Source: Roseivirga sp. UBA6061
GTDB lineage: Bacteria; Bacteroidota; Bacteroidia; Cytophagales; Cyclobacteriaceae
Reading direction: 5' to 3'
Length of the DNA stretch: 64,000 bases
NCBI GenBank assembly: GCA_002427745.1
Contig: DIYF01000119.1
Coordinates: 1-64,000, forward strand
The notes under the pieces are model-generated. The model searched no databases, was not told the DNA's origin, and saw only the letters and a list, made by a program, of their open reading frames with translations. Within the stretch, counting starts at the first letter, position 1, and every line of letters starts with the position of its first letter. A program made the translations under genes and the position numbers. This document shows positions 9,001-18,985 of this stretch, in pieces.

Positions 9001-9370
9001 TAAGGCAGCTACTAAAGCTTTTCCTGCGGCTGAGGCAAATGACCTGATGAAAGAGGTGAGAGCTCTGGAAGACAAAGTAAGAGCCGTCAACATTCAGCTC
9101 AACGGAGACACTGACTACAACCGCCTTGACATTGATGGGGAATACAGCACGCGCCAAAGAGCACAAAATGCCATTTTTGATGTCTTTGGCTCTACCTCTA
9201 ACGTAACAGGTACTTCCATTACCGGCTATGATATTGCCGCTGACGAATTCGGCCCGATCCTTTCTGCTGTGAAAGGCCTGATGACTGACTTTACGCAGAT
9301 GGACAACAAGCTGGGACAAATGGGAGCCCCACTGACTCCGGGAAGATTACCTGACTGGAGAAAGGAATAG
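6053..9370 (+). CDS. Sortilin/VPS10-like BNR-repeat secreted protein
   Basis: 1105 residues from the ATG at 6053, chosen because it gives a signal peptide (SRFLLVSCLIACSIFFSTEAQA) followed by a lysine-rich linker; the upstream in-frame start at 5999 lies just behind the terminator. Residues about 45-740 contain at least ten BNR/Asp-box units of the type YKSTDxGxTW (for example VWKTTNAGTTF, LYKTTDGGATW, IYKSTDAGETW, VYKSVDKGRTW), as in VPS10/sortilin and GH74-like propellers. The C-terminal third (about 780-1105) is a separate beta-rich plus helical region including a SELRSPMKKGMNRINWDLTY segment. Databases often call these glycosyl hydrolases, but no catalytic residue can be assigned here. 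Exported binding or scaffold protein is the cautious reading. Confidence 0.85.
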   Translation: MKISRFLLVSCLIACSIFFSTEAQAQRKKKKKEDDKKEEKGPLSGIGLSTLTFRSIGPALTSGRIADLAVNPDNPSEFYVAAAAGGVWKTTNAGTTFRPIFDNQGSYSIGALAMDPNNHNVIWVGTGENNNQRSVSYGDGLYKSVDGGASFKKVGLEKSEHIGMIKVDPRNSDVVYVAAVGPLWSSGGDRGLYKTTDGGATWTKKLEISEHTGVNEVHFDPRNPDILYATAHQRRRRQWTYLGGGPESGIYKSTDAGETWNKINRGLPGGDKGRIGMAISPVDPEVIYAVVEAKRGQGGFYKSTNRGASWQKQSGTSSSGNYYQELVADPVDVDRVYLLNTFTQVTVDGGKTFRNLGEKSKHWDNHAMWINPANNHHIRQGCDGGVYESFDQGQNWKFFTNLPVTQFYKVSVDNATPFYNVMGGTQDNYSLHGPSQTISAHGIVSSDWIVTQGGDGFESVPDPVDDNIVYAQYQNGGLTRFDRKSGENVSIQPKPRKGERAYNFNWDSPLMVSPHDHKTLYYAANKLFRSTDRGDSWEVISGELDQDIDRNTLPVMGKIWPMDAVAKNGSTSRYGAGVSLDESRIKEGLIYVGSDDGQISVTEDGGQNWFKINSFPGVPANTYVYDLIASKHDENVVYAAFNNHKSGDFTPYVYKSVDKGRTWTSISSNLPTGAVYALEQDHVNGNILFAGTEYGVYVSVNEGQNWKKFSAGLPTINVRDMAIQERENDLVLGTFGRGFYVMDNYAPLRELVPATTDKAGHIFAIKDAVIFNKWLPLGSLGSREKGFQGEMFFAAPNPASGATFTYWVKDGVTSLKSERTKKEKAAFKNGEAIPYPTMEQIKAEDGELPSYLIFTIKDQRGDIVSELRSPMKKGMNRINWDLTYAGFGAVSSRQASETSSLPSSGVYVVPGNYTVSLSQNVKGEITELAAPVSFKVKDLDNRTIPADSWTAMADFKKKAVKLMNAIGATRNAINEMNTKLGAYKAATKAFPAAEANDLMKEVRALEDKVRAVNIQLNGDTDYNRLDIDGEYSTRQRAQNAIFDVFGSTSNVTGTSITGYDIAADEFGPILSAVKGLMTDFTQMDNKLGQMGAPLTPGRLPDWRKE

Positions 9371-9397
9371 ATAGTATCTGCTGACTATCATGAATTT

Positions 9398-9431
9398 AAG
9401 AGGCTGTTCTCAGGAACAGCCTCTTTTTTTT
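9398..9431 (+). terminator. Rho-independent terminator after the BNR-repeat gene
   Basis: Perfect 12-bp stem AAGAGGCTGTTC / GAACAGCCTCTT, TCAG loop, T tract. Confidence 0.94.
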
Positions 9432-9627
9432 ATCAAGTACCACTCCAGATCCACTCTGGTTTATCATGTATCCACGCCAGCCTTCGGCAACTGAATTTGG
9501 GCGAGTTTATTATGCAAATGACAGATTTTTATATGTGTTTGTTAAGAAAAGCATTGTACCTTCACGATAATACAACCTCGACTACGCCTCAAAATCTTGC
9601 TGTTTTTATTAATTTGCCATAAGCAAA

Positions 9628-10809
9628 GTGAAAACCTTGCGGTACGTCATCGCCATACTCCTCACCACACTATTTAACTCTGGGAATCCTCAGGACCTGA
9701 TCTCTGTTGCCAATAGTCTCTTAAATGATAAGAACTATATAGAAGCCAAAGAGGCGATTGATGAGGTTTTTCTGAAGCCGGAAATGGCCGAAAATGCCCG
9801 GGCCTGGTACACCAAAGGAAGGATTTATCACGAAATTTTAAAAAACAACGATGCTGAGCTGGCAAAGCTCAAGTCAGATATTGATGGATTTGTCAAATCG
9901 ATCATAGAGGCCTACGATAAAACGCAAAGCCTGACCGGTCGAGGAAACAACCTCTATGTTTTGGCAGGCAATCAAAAAAAGCTGCTTTGGGCCGAAAGTA
10001 TGAATCAGGGTTATGATCATTTTCAAAATCAACAATACACGAAGGCATTAAAGTCATTTGATATTGCCAAAATCATTCAGCCCGGAGATACTACTGCCTT
10101 TCTCTATGCCGGAGTCAGCGCCCAGCAGGCAGGCTCCTATCAAACAGCCATCGATAACTATCGGGCCATAAAAAAGCTGGCTCCCTTAAGCAAAACCGTA
10201 TATCGATACATTCTGGTGTGTCATCAGGCCAGGAGAAGTCCTGCCGGGGTACAGCTTGATCTCATTGAAGAGGCCATCTACCATTACCCTGACCATGTCC
10301 CCTATATTGTTGAGGAAAACCGTATTCTGGTAAGGCAAGGACGTTTTGAAGAGGCTGAGTCCAGACTTAAAACAGTAGTAAAACGCAATCCGGGGGCCAC
10401 AGACCTGAGGCTGCTCAGAGCAGACCTCTATGATCGCATGTTTCGGGAGGCTTATCTCAATGGCAGGCCTGAAAGATCAGTATCTTATTTTGACCTCGCC
10501 TCGGCTGACTATGAGTTTTTCATTAATGCCCGGCCTGCCCACTTCAAGGCCAATCACAATTATGCCGTTATGATCAATGAGCGGGCCAACCGCTATTACG
10601 TAAAGGCCAACCTGCTCAGTGAAGAAGAATATCAGATCAGCGGTAAAGAAACGGAGGAAGAAGGACACCAGTGGACACGGAAAGCATTACCTTTCATGGA
10701 AAGAGCTTTGTCCATAGAACCCGATGATGAGGATGCACTTAAAGCCCTCAGAGCGTTCTACCAAAGGCTCAAACTAGACGAGAAACTAGCCGTACTTGAT
10801 AATCGATGA
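9628..10809 (+). CDS. Secreted tetratricopeptide-repeat protein
   Basis: 393 residues with a GTG start and a short signal peptide (TLRYVIAILLTTLFNSGNP). Helical pairs of TPR type fill the protein: about 20-60 (LISVANSLLNDKNYIEAKEA), 135-190, 225-265 and 335-385. It is probably a periplasmic scaffold or adaptor; no enzymatic motif is seen. The stop overlaps the start of the nucleotidase gene by 4 bases (ATGA), so the two are translationally coupled, although no shared pathway is obvious. Confidence 0.78.
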   Translation: MKTLRYVIAILLTTLFNSGNPQDLISVANSLLNDKNYIEAKEAIDEVFLKPEMAENARAWYTKGRIYHEILKNNDAELAKLKSDIDGFVKSIIEAYDKTQSLTGRGNNLYVLAGNQKKLLWAESMNQGYDHFQNQQYTKALKSFDIAKIIQPGDTTAFLYAGVSAQQAGSYQTAIDNYRAIKKLAPLSKTVYRYILVCHQARRSPAGVQLDLIEEAIYHYPDHVPYIVEENRILVRQGRFEEAESRLKTVVKRNPGATDLRLLRADLYDRMFREAYLNGRPERSVSYFDLASADYEFFINARPAHFKANHNYAVMINERANRYYVKANLLSEEEYQISGKETEEEGHQWTRKALPFMERALSIEPDDEDALKALRAFYQRLKLDEKLAVLDNR

Positions 10810-11336
10810 AACAAGTGATTATTGCCTCAAAAAACCCTGTAAAAATACAGTGTGTGCAGCAGGCCTTTGGAAAAGTATTTCCTGAACAAAGCTTTGAATT
10901 TGAAGGAGTGAGTGTGCCTTCCGGTGTCAGCGAACAACCCATGACTGATGAAGAAACCTTTGCCGGAGCCCGTAACCGAGCTATCAATGCCGGCAAAGCC
11001 GAACCAGCTGCCGACTTCTGGGTAGGAGTGGAAGGGGGTATCCAAAAGACGGGATCAGAAATGGAGGCTTTCGCCTGGGTAGTGGTGCTGGCAGAAGACA
11101 AAACCGGCAAGGCCCGCACGGCCAGCTTTCAGTTACCTCCCGCAGTGACAGAGCTTATCGATCAGGGAATGGAGCTTGGACATGCAGACGATGTGGTGTT
11201 CAAAAGGGATAACTCCAAACAAAAAAACGGAGCCGTTGGCATCCTGACCAACGATCTTATCGACCGGGTGGGCTATTATGAACCTGCTGTAATACTGGCC
11301 CTGATCCCCTTTCTGCACGATAATTTATATCCATAA
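10806..11336 (+). CDS. yjjX: Inosine/xanthosine triphosphatase (YjjX/DUF84 family)
   Basis: 176 residues, family-typical. The N-terminus IIASKNPVKIQCVQQAF is the nucleotide-binding SxNPxKxxxxxxAF motif of the YjjX/ITPase-like fold; SGVSEQPMTDEET and GARNRA follow, then VGVEGG and the C-terminal GAVGILTNDLIDR. Members hydrolyse ITP and XTP, keeping deaminated purines out of nucleic acids. The gene overlaps the TPR gene by 4 bases and ends just before a hairpin shared with the convergent peptidase gene. Confidence 0.9.
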   Translation: MKQVIIASKNPVKIQCVQQAFGKVFPEQSFEFEGVSVPSGVSEQPMTDEETFAGARNRAINAGKAEPAADFWVGVEGGIQKTGSEMEAFAWVVVLAEDKTGKARTASFQLPPAVTELIDQGMELGHADDVVFKRDNSKQKNGAVGILTNDLIDRVGYYEPAVILALIPFLHDNLYP

Positions 11337-11364
11337 AAAAACTCCTGCTTTAGAAGCAGGAGTT
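11335..11364 (-). terminator. Rho-independent terminator for the minus-strand M28 peptidase gene
   Basis: Perfect 11-bp stem AACTCCTGCTT / AAGCAGGAGTT with a 3-base loop. A run of A on the left gives a T tract on the minus strand; on the plus strand the hairpin follows the yjjX stop closely but lacks a T tract. Confidence 0.85.
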
Positions 11365-11387
11365 CTCCAGGTTAGTTTTAGACGTTC

Positions 11388-12926
<1,539 letters not shown>

Positions 12927-13007
12927 AGCTTTTTAAAAAATTTCAAGAAGATAGGAATTGGCTGCGAAAGCGCACTGTCAAAATATGTATGTGGCTGATA
13001 GAAGGGA

Positions 13008-14072
13008 TTAATTAGCCTGTTGAGCGAGTTCCTGCTCAATTTGGGCCATAAAAGAGTTCAGTGCCTCCTGCCAGTCGGGGCTGGCATCCCAGCGCCTGCC
13101 CAGGAATATATTTCTATTCCGCAGATCTTTCAGAAAGAACTTCACGAGGTAGCTGGCCGGTACGTCTTCTCTGCCCTTAAAGCGAAATAGCTTGTAGATA
13201 TATTCACTGTCTCCCGCGACATAGTAAAGCAAATGGGTGACACCGTCTCGCCTCAGAAGAGCCTCTGTGGTACTTTTTAAGTCCACCCTACGCATATTCA
13301 TCAGACTATCCAGGGCCAGGGCCTGCAAGGCCATATTCCTCTCGGCAACCTCTGTGGCTGGTTTGTCCGGATTGTGGAAGTTATCTGCTACCATCAGGTG
13401 CACACCGGCTTCTCCTGATTGCGACCTCAGAGTAGGTATGCCTACTACCTTGGTACTAAGCTCAGGGGGAAAAGAAGCATAGTTGGCAGCAAAAGCAGGG
13501 CGACTGAAATCAAAGAATTCAGGCTTGTCGTTTACCAGTAAATTCGTTCTTGGAAAAGCCCCCGTTTTAAAGAGAAGGCTCATTTCTTCAAATACGGTCT
13601 CAATGTCAGTAAAGCTTCTCGTCCAGAAGGTGCTGCTTCGGTCATACATTGAAGACTTTCCATTATAAGCTCCAAAACCAATAATGGACTCCTCTTCTTT
13701 CTCTCCGATTATCAGAAAAATCAGGTTAGTGATCTGTCGGTCTGTAATGAGTTTCGGAACAATCGCATCAAAATCCGGAAGAGTAAACTTGCGATTCAGG
13801 TTAAAATAGGCCACCGCATCAATTCCTGTCTCTCCGAAAAAGGCCTGCATTTCTTCCGCTCGTTTTTTCCACTCACCGGGAGCAGCCTCCACTGGTGCAG
13901 AAATCAGTACCAAAGATTTGGTACTCAATATATCTTGTGGTGGATCAAGGGCTTGATTGACCTTTAATTGGTCCAAATAAGCTGAAATACCAGACTGGCC
14001 CGTCATTTGTTTAGTGTTAAACACTAATAAACAGACGGTTGTGAGTAAAATTTTATGAATGTGAGTAGACAA
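13008..14072 (-). CDS. Secreted protein of unknown function
   Basis: 354 residues from a TTG start; no ATG fits before the signal peptide (HKILLTTVCLLVF). Features seen: a segment LVLISAPVEAAPGEWKKRAEE (about 52-72) like a Rossmann-type first strand with a short loop, a region with NLIFLIIGEKEEES, and the C-terminal half with LLYYVAGDSEYIYKLFRF and NIFLGRRWDASPDWQEALN. No catalytic motif or known domain is recognised. It lies between the M28 gene and a second divergent M28 gene, about 80 bp from each, and so may be an accessory exported protein of that locus. Start choice is uncertain. Confidence 0.6.
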   Translation of the reverse strand: MSTHIHKILLTTVCLLVFNTKQMTGQSGISAYLDQLKVNQALDPPQDILSTKSLVLISAPVEAAPGEWKKRAEEMQAFFGETGIDAVAYFNLNRKFTLPDFDAIVPKLITDRQITNLIFLIIGEKEEESIIGFGAYNGKSSMYDRSSTFWTRSFTDIETVFEEMSLLFKTGAFPRTNLLVNDKPEFFDFSRPAFAANYASFPPELSTKVVGIPTLRSQSGEAGVHLMVADNFHNPDKPATEVAERNMALQALALDSLMNMRRVDLKSTTEALLRRDGVTHLLYYVAGDSEYIYKLFRFKGREDVPASYLVKFFLKDLRNRNIFLGRRWDASPDWQEALNSFMAQIEQELAQQAN

Positions 14073-14161
14073 AACTTACTATTCTATTCATTAAGTTTAA
14101 CAGCTAAAGGCCTGGAATATTGGCTTCAACTCAACCAAATCTCGAAACTAACCAATTCAAA

Positions 14162-15064
14162 GTGAAAAAGCACTTTCTCTCATCAATCATCTTATTCCTG
14201 TGTCTCAGCAGTGCTGGTATGGCTCAGATTCAGGAACGGCTGGATGCCGAGTATATGCTGGAAGACTTCAGAAAACTAAGCCATGATGCGGCCGAAGGAA
14301 GAAAAACCGGCACCAAAGGGGCTGAAGCAGCCCGAAGGTTCATCATCAGGCAGTTTTCTACAATGAAAGCCAAAAGCCTGGTAAAAGGGTACAGGCACCC
14401 GTTCAGCTTTGTAAACAGTGCCAATGATACCATACAGGGAGAAAACGTTGTGGCATACGTTCGCGGGCGTTTACAAAAAGCGATTGTGGTTACTGCCCAC
14501 TATGACCACCTGGGTATTATTGACGGCAAGATTTATAACGGGGCCGATGATAATGCCTCAGGTGTAGCCGCTTTACTTGCCATGGCAGAATACTTCAAAA
14601 ACAACAAGCCGAATCATACCATTGTCTTTGCTGCTCTCGATGCTGAGGAGATGGGACTTCAGGGGGCAAAAGCCTTTGTTGAAGACCCGAATATCCCTAT
14701 GGAGTTGGTGATACTGAATGTCAATATGGACATGATCAGCAAAAACGATAAAAATGAGCTGTATGTGGCAGGCACCCACCATACACCCAGGTTCAAGGAG
14801 ATTCTGCAAAGCGTAAAAACAGCCCCCTTGCGACTTATGTTCGGGCACGACACTCCCGACCTGGGCTATGATGACTGGACCAACTCATCGGATCATGCAG
14901 CATTTCATGCCAAGGGTATTCCATTCGTCTATTTTGGGGTAGAGGACCATGAAAACTATCATAAGGACACCGATACTTTTGAAAATATCAACCAGGCCTT
15001 TTATCTGAAATCGACTGAAGCCATACTGTCCTGCATTTTGGCGCTTGACAGGTCTATGAACTGA
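14162..15064 (+). CDS. Secreted M28-family zinc aminopeptidase
   Basis: 300 residues from a GTG at 14162, which starts a clean signal peptide (KKHFLSSIILFLCLSSAGMA); an upstream TTG at 14120 would add 14 hydrophilic residues in front of it. M28 zinc-site motifs: TAHYDHLG (His113), NGADDNASGVAA (Asp129/130), DAEEMGLQGA (Glu162-Glu163), then VNMDMIS and SSDHAAFHAKGIP. The PA insert of the larger M28 protein nearby is absent. It is followed 8 bases later by a DUF5687 permease and its ATPase, so the three probably form one operon in which a peptidase is paired with an export system. Confidence 0.9.
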   Translation: MKKHFLSSIILFLCLSSAGMAQIQERLDAEYMLEDFRKLSHDAAEGRKTGTKGAEAARRFIIRQFSTMKAKSLVKGYRHPFSFVNSANDTIQGENVVAYVRGRLQKAIVVTAHYDHLGIIDGKIYNGADDNASGVAALLAMAEYFKNNKPNHTIVFAALDAEEMGLQGAKAFVEDPNIPMELVILNVNMDMISKNDKNELYVAGTHHTPRFKEILQSVKTAPLRLMFGHDTPDLGYDDWTNSSDHAAFHAKGIPFVYFGVEDHENYHKDTDTFENINQAFYLKSTEAILSCILALDRSMN

Positions 15065-15072
15065 AACACTAT

Positions 15073-16563
15073 ATGATCAAAGACTTCTTATCGCACGGGT
15101 TTCTACAGACAAGACGCTCTCCGGTATGGGCAAAAAGTCTGTTGACTAATATTTTCCTAGGCATGCTGGGCCTGATGATGCTCTTTTATGTACTCATGCT
15201 GGGCATTTTTCTGCACAAAGTGGCCGATGCGCTTGAGGCAGAATTTTATCAGGGCGCTACGCGGATTGAAATCATCAGCAGGTTTTTAATTTATTATTTC
15301 GGCTTTGAGTTCATTATCCGGTTTTTTCTGCAGAATACGCCTGTACTCTTTATACAGCCGTACCTTCACCTGCCCTTAAAAAAGAGTAAGATCATTCACT
15401 TCATGCTCAGAAAGAGCATGGTGAGCATTTTCAACCTGCTGGCACTGCTTCTGCTGTTTCCATTCGGGGTACTGGTCGTATTTCGCGATATGGGAGTTGA
15501 AGCCTTCCTGGGCTGGACAGCTGCCATCCTGGGCCTCACTATGCTGAATCATTTTCTGGGCATTTATTTTAAAAAGAAACTCAACGATCACCCCAACCTG
15601 TTACTTATTCTGATAGGGGTGATGCTGGGGGCAACCATCGTAGAGTACTTTCAGCTATTCGAATTCAGTAGCCTGTCGGTCTGGGTCTTTTTACAATTTC
15701 TGGAAACACCCCTGATAGCCCTGGTCCCGGTGGTACTGGCAGTCATCTTCTACCAGCTCAATTTCACTTACCTGAAAAACAATACCTATCCGGATGAGAT
15801 TTCTACCCGAAGGAGCTCCAAACCGAAGATTGCCGGAGACTTTGCCTTCCTGAAGCGCTTTGGTAAAACCGGTGAAATGATGGCCCTGGAGCTCAAAATG
15901 ATCCTCAGACACAAACGTCCCCGCAATACGCTGGTGCTCAGCGGTGTATTACTCTTATATGGGCTCTTTTTTTACACTCAGCCCAATAACGAGGGCATGC
16001 AGTTTGTCTTCATTTTTGCAGGCATATTTGTTACAGGTGCCTTTTTTATCAATCACGGGCAGTTTTTGCTTAGCTGGCAAAGTGGAGATTTCGACTTTCT
16101 GCTGACCCGCAACATAAGCTTCAGACAATATATTGAATCTAAGTACTGGCTGTTTGTGGCGGTATGCTGCATTGCCTTCGTCATCTCCCTGGGCTATGCC
16201 TATTTTGGCTGGAAAATCGTATTCATCAACTTCGCTGCCTGCCTTTTTAACATCGGTGTCAGCATTCCTCTGGTAATGCGCATGGCCATGTTTAACCCCA
16301 AAAAGATTGACCTCAACCGCGGAGCTGCTTTCAACTATGAAGGCATGGGAACCGCCCAGTGGCTCATTGGCATTCCAGTACTGTTTTTCCCTTATGTTTT
16401 TTACCTGCCCTTCACGCTGGCCGGTTATGAAAACTATGGCATTATGGCAGTAGGTCTGGTAGGAGTTATTGGCTTTGCCTTTCATAAACATATTCTCGGC
16501 CTGCTTACTCAGGCCTTTATCAATAGAAGACATAAAATTGCAGCCGGATTCAGGGCACAGTAA
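15073..16563 (+). CDS. DUF5687-family multi-span membrane protein (probable ABC exporter permease)
   Basis: 496 residues with about 10-12 hydrophobic segments, starting near residue 25 (LLTNIFLGMLGLMMLFYVLMLG) and running in pairs to the C-terminus. The N-terminus FLSHGFLQTRRSPVWAKSLL matches the start of DUF5687 proteins of Bacteroidota, which sit beside a small ABC ATPase. Six bases downstream is exactly such an ATPase, so the pair should form an ABC exporter with this protein as the membrane part. The substrate is not known; the M28 gene just upstream is a hint that peptides or protein-processing products may be involved, but that is inference. Confidence 0.85.
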   Translation: MIKDFLSHGFLQTRRSPVWAKSLLTNIFLGMLGLMMLFYVLMLGIFLHKVADALEAEFYQGATRIEIISRFLIYYFGFEFIIRFFLQNTPVLFIQPYLHLPLKKSKIIHFMLRKSMVSIFNLLALLLLFPFGVLVVFRDMGVEAFLGWTAAILGLTMLNHFLGIYFKKKLNDHPNLLLILIGVMLGATIVEYFQLFEFSSLSVWVFLQFLETPLIALVPVVLAVIFYQLNFTYLKNNTYPDEISTRRSSKPKIAGDFAFLKRFGKTGEMMALELKMILRHKRPRNTLVLSGVLLLYGLFFYTQPNNEGMQFVFIFAGIFVTGAFFINHGQFLLSWQSGDFDFLLTRNISFRQYIESKYWLFVAVCCIAFVISLGYAYFGWKIVFINFAACLFNIGVSIPLVMRMAMFNPKKIDLNRGAAFNYEGMGTAQWLIGIPVLFFPYVFYLPFTLAGYENYGIMAVGLVGVIGFAFHKHILGLLTQAFINRRHKIAAGFRAQ

Positions 16564-16569
16564 AAAGAT

Positions 16570-17265
16570 ATGATTAGCGTACAGGGACTATCAAAAAAAT
16601 ATAAGGGTGTTGAAGTAGTCAATATCCCTGAGCTTAATATTGAAAAAGGCGAGAGCTTTGGCCTGGTAGGAAATAACGGAGCAGGTAAAACTACCTTTTT
16701 CCGGATGATCCTCGACCTGATACGACCCAGCCAGGGGGCTGTTTTAAGCAAAGAAGTGGCCGTGAATACTACCGAGGACTGGAAATTCTATACAGGCTCG
16801 TTCCTGGATGAGTCTTTTCTTATCGACTACCTGACCCCGGAGGAGTACTTTGATTTTCTGGCCTCTCTTCACAACTACTCCAAGGGGGATTTAAGGGAGT
16901 TTCTCTCCCAGTTTGACGATCTGTTCAATGGTGAGATCCTGGGCAGAGACAAGTACATCCGTGATCTCTCCAAGGGAAATCAGAAAAAGGTGGGAATTGT
17001 ATCTGCCCTGATGGGGGACCCTGAGATTCTTATTCTGGACGAACCTTTTGCCAACCTGGACCCTACTACACAGATACGCCTGAAGGGGTTACTCAGAGAC
17101 CTGAAGGAGAACAAACAACTCACCATGCTTATTTCAAGCCACGACCTCAACCATGTAACAGAGGTTTGCGAACGGATTGTAGTTCTTGAAAAGGGCGTAA
17201 TACAGGAAGATATTCAGACGAGTGAAAGCACACTCAAAGACCTGGAAGAGTACTTCACACTCTAG
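16570..17265 (+). CDS. ABC transporter ATP-binding protein, partner of DUF5687 permease
   Basis: 231 residues. Walker A GNNGAGKT at 34-41, signature LSKGN at 133-137 (LSGGQ variant), Walker B ILILDEP at 153-159, and the switch histidine in LISSHDLNHV. The short length and the absence of any membrane part fit a stand-alone NBD of the CcmA/NatA type. It starts 6 bases after the permease gene. Its 3' end overlaps the end of the convergent methyltransferase gene by 4 bases, leaving no room for a terminator between them. Confidence 0.95.
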   Translation: MISVQGLSKKYKGVEVVNIPELNIEKGESFGLVGNNGAGKTTFFRMILDLIRPSQGAVLSKEVAVNTTEDWKFYTGSFLDESFLIDYLTPEEYFDFLASLHNYSKGDLREFLSQFDDLFNGEILGRDKYIRDLSKGNQKKVGIVSALMGDPEILILDEPFANLDPTTQIRLKGLLRDLKENKQLTMLISSHDLNHVTEVCERIVVLEKGVIQEDIQTSESTLKDLEEYFTL

Positions 17266-18983
17266 AATCTTGACTCAAACCACATGGTCAAATCCGAAAA
17301 CTTAGCCGTCATAGGCACCGTGTGACCGGGAGATACTGCCAGTTCACCCATTATAAAGCAAACGGCCTGACCCCAGTGCTTCAATTTGCCATCTAAGCCC
17401 GATGACAAGGTGAGTTCATCGTCAAGGTGCAGATCAAACCAGAAAGCTACCGCGTGCACCTTTCCTTTCCTGGTTACCCTGAAGTCTACATTGGCCGTAT
17501 GCGGATTCGAAGGATCTCTCTCTTCCGGAATATCAGACAGATCGAATGAATAGAAAGGAACCGGCTCAGAAAGGAACTCGTGGTCCCAGGTATTCAGTTT
17601 CACAGGGAGGTATTCATCGGTGGACCTGAAGACATTAAACGGACTCAGATCAAAACCGGAGATATCTTTGATAGGGTTCACCTTATGGAAATTCGGTATA
17701 GATACAAGGCTCGCATACATGGTCATGCCAGAGGGGATGGTGACTGCACCAGGTTTCAATAAGGACTGATAGGCATGTCGCAATGAGGGCAAAACGCCTT
17801 CACCAATACCGGCTACGTCCAGAATCTCCGACACCACCATGTCATACCTGCCTTGGTAGTCCAATCCTGGCTTTAAGTCTGACGACTTTCTGTTCAGGAC
17901 CTTAATTCGCTCTTTATAACCATTGCGCTCTACAATCTCTTCTGCTACCTCAGCCAGCCCGGTATTCATCTCACATGCCAGCACCTCAGATGCTCCGGCT
18001 CTTGCGGCCATCATGGCCAAAAGCCCTGAACCTGTACCGATATCCAGCACCCTGGCTCCAGGTTGCTCTGCCAGTGCACGCTCTATAGCACTCTGATAGG
18101 CATCGTTTCTGTCCGTATCAGCCAGCATTTCAAAATGCCACAACGGTACACTGGACGCCTTGATTCTTCGCAGCGCAAGACCTGCGATTCCGTTGTCAGG
18201 ATCCAGCGTCAGTACCTGCTCATAATATCTGGCAGCCTCAGTATACTGGTGACGCTCAAAAAAGGCCGCAGCCATAGAAAGCAGACCTTCCACATCTTCT
18301 GTGTCAATGCCTAATGACTCCTGTAAAGAACCCTCCTGCACTGGCGACTCCTGAGCGGGTTCCTCCTTCACAGGCTCCTTTTCGTCTGGTGAAGCTGACT
18401 GCTGCTGATCCCCTCCCTTTAATTCAAGTATCTCCTTCAGCTTTACCTTCAATTGAGGGTCAGGATTGACCGCAATCACCTTGCGCAGGTGATATTCCAC
18501 CTTGTCCAGGTCATTCAGTTCTTTATAAATGTTCACCAGGTGTAAGTCAGCCTGAGCCAGTTTAGGCTCCATTTCCAGGCACTTAAGAAAACAGGCTTCT
18601 GCCTGCTTCATCTCATCTTTATCAATGTAGAAAGTTCCCAGGTTAAAGTGTGGTTCAATGCGATCAGGGAACGTTCTTTGTGCCTTCTCCATCAGCTCGA
18701 TGGCAATGTCTGTATTGCCTCTGGCATGCTCTGCGGAGGCAATACCCATAGCAGCCTCGGCATTATTCGCATTAATCTTCAGGGCATCACGGTAGTGGCG
18801 ATAGGCCTCTTTATATTTTTTCTGACCAAAAAGTACAGCTCCTAAAATCGACATAACCTGATCAGACTTAGGGAAACTGTCCAGCAAAGATTTCAGCTCT
18901 TTTTCCGCTTTGACCATATCTCCCATCTGGTAGGTTTGGATGGCCTGCATGAGTCGCTGCTGAGCCTGCATTGTATCGTTCAT
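17262..18983 (-). CDS. TPR protein fused to a PRMT7/PRMT9-like methyltransferase domain
   Basis: 573 residues. N-terminal TPR array (about 1-180), a low-complexity Glu/Pro/Gln linker (191-225), one more TPR unit (233-270), then a SAM-dependent methyltransferase domain. The catalytic part reads WHFEMLADTDRNDAY (282-296), SAM motif I VLDIGTGSG (312-320), acidic motif ACEMN (336-340), and SEILDVAGIGEGVLPS (385-400). The last has two glutamates nine residues apart (386 and 395), like the double-E loop of protein arginine methyltransferase 7, and is followed by a PRMT-like beta-barrel. TPR plus PRMT recalls eukaryotic PRMT9. No signal peptide, so probably cytoplasmic. Arginine as the substrate is inference from motifs only. 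Confidence 0.85.
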   Translation of the reverse strand: MNDTMQAQQRLMQAIQTYQMGDMVKAEKELKSLLDSFPKSDQVMSILGAVLFGQKKYKEAYRHYRDALKINANNAEAAMGIASAEHARGNTDIAIELMEKAQRTFPDRIEPHFNLGTFYIDKDEMKQAEACFLKCLEMEPKLAQADLHLVNIYKELNDLDKVEYHLRKVIAVNPDPQLKVKLKEILELKGGDQQQSASPDEKEPVKEEPAQESPVQEGSLQESLGIDTEDVEGLLSMAAAFFERHQYTEAARYYEQVLTLDPDNGIAGLALRRIKASSVPLWHFEMLADTDRNDAYQSAIERALAEQPGARVLDIGTGSGLLAMMAARAGASEVLACEMNTGLAEVAEEIVERNGYKERIKVLNRKSSDLKPGLDYQGRYDMVVSEILDVAGIGEGVLPSLRHAYQSLLKPGAVTIPSGMTMYASLVSIPNFHKVNPIKDISGFDLSPFNVFRSTDEYLPVKLNTWDHEFLSEPVPFYSFDLSDIPEERDPSNPHTANVDFRVTRKGKVHAVAFWFDLHLDDELTLSSGLDGKLKHWGQAVCFIMGELAVSPGHTVPMTAKFSDLTMWFESRF

Positions 18984-18985
18984 AT

